A DNA stretch of 64,000 bases from an uncultured Paracoccaceae bacterium (GTDB lineage Bacteria; Pseudomonadota; Alphaproteobacteria; Rhodobacterales; Rhodobacteraceae). This document shows positions 58,683-64,000 of the stretch, one piece after another. The position numbers and the translations under genes are program-made. The DNA is taken from the NCBI GenBank assembly GCA_937864535.1, contig CALMJS010000012.1, forward strand, positions 62,001-126,000. The letters run 5' to 3'. Under the pieces are notes generated by a model. That model did no database searches. It worked only from the letters and a program-made list of their open reading frames with translations, and was not told the DNA's origin. How positions within the stretch are numbered: the first letter of the stretch is position 1; each line of letters starts with the position of its first letter.

Positions 58683-59951
58683 TTATTGGAACACAGCGTC
58701 CGGGTTATCGAGGCTGTCGGACCCTTCAAACTCGATCGCGTCCAGTTTTGCGGCGGCAACAACGCGTTCGATCGTGGCGGTCTGGTCGATCAGGCCGTTG
58801 ACGGCGGCCATCAGGATCGCTTCGCCCTCGGCGTTTTCACGGTCCAGCATCTGGTCATAGGCCATGCCGTTCTGGACAGCCGCAACCATCGCCGACATCG
58901 CGGTCATGGTGGTGTCCAGTTTCGCCTTCATTTCCGCATCGAGATCGGCATCGGTGCTGGCGATCAGATCGGACAGCGAGGGACCTTCGACAACAGTGCC
59001 ATCGACGCGGACGTAATGCCCCAGATAGACGTTCTGGATGCCCAGCGCGTCGTAGTAATGGCTGTTGTGCGTGTTGTCAGAGAAACAATCGTGTTCTTCT
59101 TCGGGGTCGTTCAGCATGACGCCAAGCCGCATCCGCTCGCCCGCCAATTCGCCGTAGGACAGGCTGCCCATGCCAGTCAGGATCGCGGCGATCCCTGCGG
59201 TTTCATCTGCGGTGACCGCAGCCCGTGCTGCGCCGTCCGCATCCCACTGATCGACCATGTAGGTCAGATCCTCGATCAGCAGGTCGGTGACCGAGGTCAG
59301 ATACTGCGCGCGGCGATCACAATTGCCGTTGGTGCAGTCATCGCCCTGAACATAGTCGGTGTAGGGACGATTGCCCGCTCCGGCGCTGGTTCCGTTCAGG
59401 TCCTGACCCCAGAGCAGGAATTCGATGGCGTGATAGCCGCGGGCGACGTTGGTTTCGATCCCGTCTGCCTCGTTCAGGACCTCGCCGATCAGGGCGGGAG
59501 TGATGTCGGTGGCGTCGATCGTCTGACCCGCCACCTCAAAGGAGGTGTTGGCAATCACGTTCAGAGCGGCCAATTCGTTGACATCGGTGGCCCCGCCATA
59601 GCTGGCGTCGACGTAATCGATCAGACCTTCGTCCAGCGGCCAGGCGTTGACGCTGCCCTCCCAGTCGTCAACGATCGAGTTGCCAAACCGAAAGGCTTCG
59701 GTCTGTTGATAGGGGACGCGGGCGGCCAGCCACGCGCTGCGTGCGGCGTCGAGCGTTTCCGGCGACGGAGCAGCCAAAAACGCGTCGACAGCAGACTTGA
59801 GCGTCTGAGCGGTGGACAGGCTATCAGAGTAGGCAGCCAGCGCGATGTCAGAATAGTTGGTCAGAATGGCCGCGCGATCTTGGGCCGAAGCGGCGCCGGC
59901 AAACAGTGCGACAGTTGCCGCCGAGGTCCAGAGGGTTCGAAACATTGTCAT
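58683..59951 (-). CDS. Imelysin-family iron-regulated protein (IrpA/COG3487)
   Basis: A 422-residue exported protein with a signal peptide (about residues 1-23) and a two-bundle helical imelysin domain. The metal-site motif GxHxxE is present as GYHAIEFLLWG at about residue 165, and NSHYYDALGIQNVYLGHY follows. It resembles periplasmic iron-binding EfeO/IrpA proteins. It is the second gene of the operon, four bases after the unknown leading gene. The ATG may be at 59945 instead. Confidence 0.88.
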   Translation of the reverse strand: MTMFRTLWTSAATVALFAGAASAQDRAAILTNYSDIALAAYSDSLSTAQTLKSAVDAFLAAPSPETLDAARSAWLAARVPYQQTEAFRFGNSIVDDWEGSVNAWPLDEGLIDYVDASYGGATDVNELAALNVIANTSFEVAGQTIDATDITPALIGEVLNEADGIETNVARGYHAIEFLLWGQDLNGTSAGAGNRPYTDYVQGDDCTNGNCDRRAQYLTSVTDLLIEDLTYMVDQWDADGAARAAVTADETAGIAAILTGMGSLSYGELAGERMRLGVMLNDPEEEHDCFSDNTHNSHYYDALGIQNVYLGHYVRVDGTVVEGPSLSDLIASTDADLDAEMKAKLDTTMTAMSAMVAAVQNGMAYDQMLDRENAEGEAILMAAVNGLIDQTATIERVVAAAKLDAIEFEGSDSLDNPDAVFQ

Positions 59952-59955
59952 CCTT

Positions 59956-60429
59956 TCAATGCAGCGTAGGAGAAGTCGTGAGTTGGGCGCCGACCATCAT
60001 TTGCCGGAACGCAAGTGCCACCGAAGCAGCCAGATCCGCCACCGGCAGCGCATAGCCGGGGCGTACGATCAAAGAGGCCAGAAGCGCCGCATCTTCGCGC
60101 TCGCCCTCACCGGCGAGGGCGATGAGATTGGCAAAGCAGCTCTCGTCCGCACCCAGACAGGCGCATGACATTGAATGCCGCATCAGCGGACGACGGCCAC
60201 ACTGGGTGCACAGTCCGCACAGGTCCTCGAACGCACCAACGGCTGCCTCGCCCTGCGATGGGCCCAAGGTGGTCACAAAATCCTGATGCAGGCGGGCGCG
60301 ACCTGTTTCCCCTTCGCACCACAGCCGAAGATACAAAACCGATGCCGCCTCAATCGGGTCAAGGTCGCGGAGTTGACCGACAGGGGCACCGCCACGCGGC
60401 GCTTTGGGGCTGTTTGACATGTCAGACAC
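59956..60429 (-). CDS. Cysteine-rich protein of unknown function leading the iron operon
   Basis: A 157-residue soluble protein with no signal peptide. Cysteines cluster as C71-x2-C74-x2-C77 and C89-x-C91 with C98 and a nearby His85, a pattern compatible with a metal or Fe-S site. C38 is isolated. Helical segments flank the cluster. I do not recognise the family. Its position suggests a role in the iron system, perhaps iron sensing or Fe-S assembly, but this is inference. A TTGACA -35-like hexamer lies about 50 bases upstream at 60478-60483 (minus strand) without a good -10 box. Confidence 0.72.
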   Translation of the reverse strand: MSDMSNSPKAPRGGAPVGQLRDLDPIEAASVLYLRLWCEGETGRARLHQDFVTTLGPSQGEAAVGAFEDLCGLCTQCGRRPLMRHSMSCACLGADESCFANLIALAGEGEREDAALLASLIVRPGYALPVADLAASVALAFRQMMVGAQLTTSPTLH

Positions 60430-60574
60430 GGCTGATCTCCTGAATCGCCCTCTTTACCTGACTGATTTTGTAGGATGTGTCAATTCCGACTGAATAAGTT
60501 GGGTATTAAAATCTCCGGCGGCCAGTTGCACAGGTTTGCGCCATACGGCAACACTGCCGCGGAACGGAGGGTCC

Positions 60575-61192
60575 ATGTTAGATTCAAAGGCACGCAAGTT
60601 GATCGATCCGCCCCTGAACTGGGCGGGGCGCAAACTGGCTGGCCTTGGACTGACGGCCAATCAAGTGACCCTCTTGGGGCTGGCGCTGGGCCTGATCGCA
60701 GCGGTGTTGATCGCGCTGGGCGCAACGACATGGGCCTTGCTGCCGCTGGTGCTGGGGCGCATTGCCGATGGCCTCGACGGTGCGATTGCCCGCGCGACGC
60801 GCAAGTACGATTTCGGTGGGTATCTCGATATTACGGCGGATTTTCTGTTCTACGGGGCGGTGCCCTTGGGCTTTGTGTTTGCCGACGTGCCAACTCATGG
60901 CGCTGCCGGTGCGTTTCTGCTGACCTCGTTCTATGTCAATGGCGCCAGCTTTCTGGGATACGCCTTGTTGGCTGACCGTTACGGTATGGAAACGACAGCG
61001 CAGGGTAACAAATCGCTCTATTATTCGAATGGACTGCTAGAGGGGACGGAAACCATCGCGTTTTTTGTGGTGATTTGCCTGTTTCCGACGGTGTTCGTTC
61101 CCCTTGCTTGGATTTTTGGCGGGCTATGTTTTCTGACAGCCGGGCTGAGGGTCTGGGGGGCGAAGCAGATATTTGTGAAGGAAAGGACCTAA
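60575..61192 (+). CDS. CDP-alcohol phosphatidyltransferase (YnjF-like)
   Basis: A 205-residue integral membrane enzyme with about five hydrophobic spans. The CDP-alcohol motif is DGLDGAIARATRKYDFGGYLD followed by ITAD, read as Dx2DGx2ARx7Gx3Dx3D; spacing to the Gly is one shorter than the usual x8. It transfers a phosphatidyl group from CDP-diacylglycerol to an alcohol, but the alcohol is unknown. GGAGGG precedes the ATG. It leads ynjB- and ynjC-like genes, an association also seen in E. coli. Confidence 0.85.
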   Translation: MLDSKARKLIDPPLNWAGRKLAGLGLTANQVTLLGLALGLIAAVLIALGATTWALLPLVLGRIADGLDGAIARATRKYDFGGYLDITADFLFYGAVPLGFVFADVPTHGAAGAFLLTSFYVNGASFLGYALLADRYGMETTAQGNKSLYYSNGLLEGTETIAFFVVICLFPTVFVPLAWIFGGLCFLTAGLRVWGAKQIFVKERT

Positions 61193-61193
61193 A

Positions 61194-62390
61194 ATGACCA
61201 AACTCGGGCTGGCCTTGGCGGCAGTATTGCCGGTGGCCGCGTTGGCAGAGCCGTCTGTGGCAGACTGGGACGCAGTCGTAGAGCAGGCGCAGGGCCAAAC
61301 GGTCTATTGGAACGCTTGGGGCGGGTCGACGGCAACAAACGACTTTATCGCTTGGGTTGGTCAACGGGTGCAGGACGACTTTGGCATCACGCTGGAACAT
61401 GTCAAGCTGTCCGATACCGCCGATGCCGTGACCCGTGTGCTGTCCGAACAGCAGGCCGGCCAGACGACGGATGGCGCGATCGACCTCATCTGGATCAACG
61501 GCGCGAACTTTGCTTCGATGAAGGAGGCCGGGCTGCTCTTTGGTCCCTTTGCCGAACAATTGCCGAATTGGGCCTATGTCGATGTTGCGGGCAAGACCGT
61601 AACCACCGATTTTACCGTTCCCACCGAAGGCTACGAGAGCCCATGGGCCATGGCGCAGGTGGTATTCATGTATGATACCGCCGATGCGGTGCCGCTGGGC
61701 GATATGCAGGCCCTGCTGGCCTGGGCTGCCGAACATCCGGGCCGGTTTACCTATCCGCAGCCGCCCGATTTCCTCGGAACGACCTTTTTGAAACAGGCGC
61801 TGGTCGATCTGGTCGCGGACCCGAGTGTTCTGGCCATGCCCGCAACGGACGACGTTTACGCCGAGGTGACCCAGCCGCTCTGGGATTGGCTGGATGCGTT
61901 GACACCGAACCTCTGGCGCGCAGGTGCGGCCTATCCGCAGACCGGGCCGGCACAGCTTCAGTTGATTGCCGACAACGAAGTCGATATCGCGATTTCCTTT
62001 AGCCCGTCCGAGGCCTCGACCGCGATTGCCAACGGCCTGTTGCCGGATACCGTGCGGACCTTTGTGCTGGACAAGGGCACCATCGGAAACGCCTCCTTCG
62101 TCGCTATTCCGTTTAACTCCGGGTCCAAGGCCGCGGCGATGGTTGTCGCGAATTTCCTCCTCTCGCCCGAGGCGCAGGCCCACGCGCAGGACCCCAATGT
62201 TTTGGGGTATGGCACGGTACTGGCGATGGATGCGCTGGCACCCGCAGATCGTGCGGCGTTTGATCGGCTGGATCTTGGCATTGCAACGCTCAGCCCCGCT
62301 GATTTGGGTCCGGCACAGGCCGAACCTCATCCCAGCTGGATGACCCGTATCGCAGAGGACTGGCAGACCAGATACGGTCAGGCCAACTGA
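61194..62390 (+). CDS. ynjB: ABC transporter substrate-binding protein (YnjB-like)
   Basis: A 398-residue exported protein with a signal peptide (about residues 1-18). It opens the mature part with VYWNAWGGSTATNDFI and has GAIDLIWINGANF and GESPWAMAQVVFMYD-like segments, matching COG4134. The ligand is not known; older annotations suggest thiamine. It starts one base after the phosphatidyltransferase stop and precedes the permease. Confidence 0.88.
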   Translation: MTKLGLALAAVLPVAALAEPSVADWDAVVEQAQGQTVYWNAWGGSTATNDFIAWVGQRVQDDFGITLEHVKLSDTADAVTRVLSEQQAGQTTDGAIDLIWINGANFASMKEAGLLFGPFAEQLPNWAYVDVAGKTVTTDFTVPTEGYESPWAMAQVVFMYDTADAVPLGDMQALLAWAAEHPGRFTYPQPPDFLGTTFLKQALVDLVADPSVLAMPATDDVYAEVTQPLWDWLDALTPNLWRAGAAYPQTGPAQLQLIADNEVDIAISFSPSEASTAIANGLLPDTVRTFVLDKGTIGNASFVAIPFNSGSKAAAMVVANFLLSPEAQAHAQDPNVLGYGTVLAMDALAPADRAAFDRLDLGIATLSPADLGPAQAEPHPSWMTRIAEDWQTRYGQAN

Positions 62391-62392
62391 CA

Positions 62393-64000
62393 ATGCTGCG
62401 GGCGCTGGTGCTAGGTCTGCTGCTCTTGCCGGTGACGGCGGGGGCATTGGGCGTTCTGGCACCGGCCTTTGGAATATTCCCGGCACTGGGCTATCGCAGT
62501 GTCAGCCTCGCGCCCTTTGCCGACCTGTTGGCCGTGCCCGGTTTGACGCGCGCTGTTGGGCTGTCGGCCAGTGTCGGCCTCTTGGCCACGGGGACTTCGG
62601 TCGTGGGCGCGGGTTTGATCGCCGGCGTTTTGGCCCAAGGGCGCTGGCTAAACCGGATGGCGCGATGGCTATCGCCGATATTGGCGATCCCGCATGCCTC
62701 GGTTGCCTATGGCGTGATGTTTCTGATCGCGCCCTCTGGCATTGTGGCGCGTCTGATTGCGCCACTCGTCGGATGGGAGCGCCCGCCGGACCTGCTGATT
62801 GTCAACGATCCGGCAGGGCTCGCGCTGGTGTTTGCCTTGGTGTGCAAAGAGGTGCCGTTCCTGCTGTTGATGATCCTCGCTGCGCTGCCTCAGGTCCCGG
62901 TTCGGGCGCTGGGCATCGCGGCAGGCGGGCTGGGGGCGGATCGCCTCTCGGCATGGTGGTATGTGATCTGGCCCAATCTGTACCGCCAGATCCGGTTGCC
63001 GATCTTTCTGGTGCTGGCCTATTCGATGACGGTTGTGGATGTTGCGCTGATCATTGGTCCGACCGTTCCGCCGACCCTGTCGGTGCTGACAGTCCAATGG
63101 ATGTCTGATCCCGACCTGTCCCTGCGGATGAGAGGGGCCGCCGCCGCCATCCTGCAAAGCGGGCTGGTTCTGGGCGCAATCCTGTTCTGGATCGGGTTAG
63201 AGCGGGGTCTGCGGGCGTTGGGCGTGCGGGCGATAGAGCAGAGAGTCAGACCACAGCTAAACACGCTGCGGCCAATCGGCTGGTTTGCGGCAGGGATCAT
63301 CGGCGCGACGGTGATCACCGGATTGGTCATGGCGGCGGAGTGGTCGATGACGCAGTCATGGATGTGGCCGGACCTCTGGCCGCGTGCAGGGACGCTAGGC
63401 CACTGGCAACGGTTCGCTGCGGACAGGGATATTCTGGCCGAAACGCTGATACTGGCGCTGGGTGCGGCAACCCTTGCGGTTGGGCTGGCCCTTGCGCTGC
63501 TGGAACGCCAAGAGGATTTGCCAAACTGGGCGCTGTATCTGCCGCTGATCGCGCCGCAGGTTGCGTTCTTGCCGGGGCTTCAGGTCATGATGTTGACCTT
63601 TGGATTGCGCCAAGGGATTGCGCCGGTCTTTGCGGCCCATCTGGTGTTTGTGTTTCCCTATGTCTGGCTGACGCTGGCGGGTCCCTATCGCGCATGGGAC
63701 CGCAGATTCGATGCGGTTGCCGCTGGACTGGGGGCGGGGCCTTGGCGCCGGTTCTGGATCGTTCGCGGTCCTATGGTGCTGGCGGCGATCCTGAAGGCAT
63801 GGGCGATTGGCGCAGCGGTCTCTATCGGTCAATATTTGCCGACGCTTTTGATCGGTGGCGGGCGTGTCACGACGCTGACCACCGAGGCGGTCGCCTTTGC
63901 TGCGGGCGGGGACCGGCGACTGATCGGGGTGATGACGGTTGCGCAAACATTTGCCGCTCTGATGCCGATTGTGATTGCGATCACGGTCCCGCGGCGGCTG
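62393..64000 (+). CDS. ynjC: ABC transporter permease (YnjC-like), 3' end outside the window
   Basis: The frame is open from the ATG at 62393 to the end of the window (536 codons) without a stop, so the gene is cut off. The visible part has about twelve hydrophobic spans in two ABC-permease halves, as in the fused YnjC family (COG4135), with EAA-type loops such as GADRLSAWWYVIWPNLYRQIRLP read by segment. It starts two bases after ynjB. The expected ynjD ATPase would follow. Confidence 0.88.
   Translation, partial: MLRALVLGLLLLPVTAGALGVLAPAFGIFPALGYRSVSLAPFADLLAVPGLTRAVGLSASVGLLATGTSVVGAGLIAGVLAQGRWLNRMARWLSPILAIPHASVAYGVMFLIAPSGIVARLIAPLVGWERPPDLLIVNDPAGLALVFALVCKEVPFLLLMILAALPQVPVRALGIAAGGLGADRLSAWWYVIWPNLYRQIRLPIFLVLAYSMTVVDVALIIGPTVPPTLSVLTVQWMSDPDLSLRMRGAAAAILQSGLVLGAILFWIGLERGLRALGVRAIEQRVRPQLNTLRPIGWFAAGIIGATVITGLVMAAEWSMTQSWMWPDLWPRAGTLGHWQRFAADRDILAETLILALGAATLAVGLALALLERQEDLPNWALYLPLIAPQVAFLPGLQVMMLTFGLRQGIAPVFAAHLVFVFPYVWLTLAGPYRAWDRRFDAVAAGLGAGPWRRFWIVRGPMVLAAILKAWAIGAAVSIGQYLPTLLIGGGRVTTLTTEAVAFAAGGDRRLIGVMTVAQTFAALMPIVIAITVPRRL

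Noticed and set aside
58686-59969. A 427-codon plus-strand open frame antisense to the imelysin gene
   Set aside because: The imelysin signal peptide and GxHxxE motif on the other strand make this a shadow.
60936-62486. A 516-codon minus-strand open frame antisense to the ynjB-like gene
   Set aside because: No family resemblance; it crosses three genes on the other strand.

Overview
This window is a stretch of chromosome from an alphaproteobacterium, most likely a member of the Rhodobacteraceae/Roseobacteraceae. Evidence for this is the RegB-SenC-RegA redox cluster next to ahcY, the AddAB (not RecBCD) recombination genes in a tsaE-amgK-murU-addB-addA-trxA run, HemJ as protoporphyrinogen oxidase, SecB next to a Tim44-like protein and MltA, palindromic parS sites beside parAB-rsmG-mnmG-mnmE-rho, and a perfect CtrA-type box. 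By eye the DNA is moderately GC-rich (about 60%), coding density is very high, and many genes overlap by 1 to 13 bases. I recognise no insertion sequence, prophage or CRISPR array.

Layout: (1) 1-10.7 kb: the tail of argG, an SCP2 protein, a PfkB kinase and the malic enzyme maeB, mutS, grpE-hrcA, and rph-rdgB-hemW. (2) 10.7-21.2 kb: the replication-origin neighbourhood. parB-parA-rsmG-mnmG-mnmE-rho-hemJ run leftward and maf-aroE-coaE-dnaQ run rightward, away from an intergenic candidate oriC at about 18.08-18.46 kb. That gap holds several DnaA boxes, an IHF consensus, eight GANTC sites and two perfect palindromes. Two exact parS sites lie 3-5 kb away, at the starts of rsmG and mnmG. (3) 21.2-29.1 kb: secB, fxsA, tim44-mltA-smr, a lipid-kinase/phosphoesterase pair, hslU and hslV separated by a BrnA-like gene, and trxA. 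(4) 29.1-44.3 kb: addAB, murU-amgK-tsaE, a kinase-less PAS protein with a CtrA box in front of it, regB/senC/regA, an HD hydrolase, ahcY with a structured leader, and a DUF2853 gene. (5) 44.4-51.3 kb: tsaD-gpsA-yciI-EVE, hemD with a mitofilin-like and a HemY-like gene, and tRNA-Thr(CGT). (6) 51.3-54.3 kb: an NsrR-type regulator with an FNR-like palindrome in front of it, a BNR-repeat protein, and pobA.

(7) 54.4-60.4 kb is the most distinctive part: a tightly packed leftward seven-gene iron operon. It encodes a cysteine-rich protein of unknown function, an imelysin, the bacterioferritin-associated ferredoxin Bfd, bacterioferritin, a di-haem oxidoreductase, a second imelysin and a Tat-exported DUF1513 protein. 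Periplasmic iron-handling genes here enclose the cytoplasmic iron-storage pair. Divergent from it (8, 60.6-64 kb) is an ynjF-ynjB-ynjC-type module: a CDP-alcohol phosphatidyltransferase, an ABC substrate-binding protein and a permease that runs off the end of the window.

Most of the window is conserved housekeeping. The points most worth a second look are the iron operon and its unknown first gene, the CtrA box in front of the kinase-less PAS (possibly DivL-like) protein, the oriC architecture, the parS sites overlapping translation starts, the ahcY leader, and the HemY-like protein with a rubredoxin-type tail.
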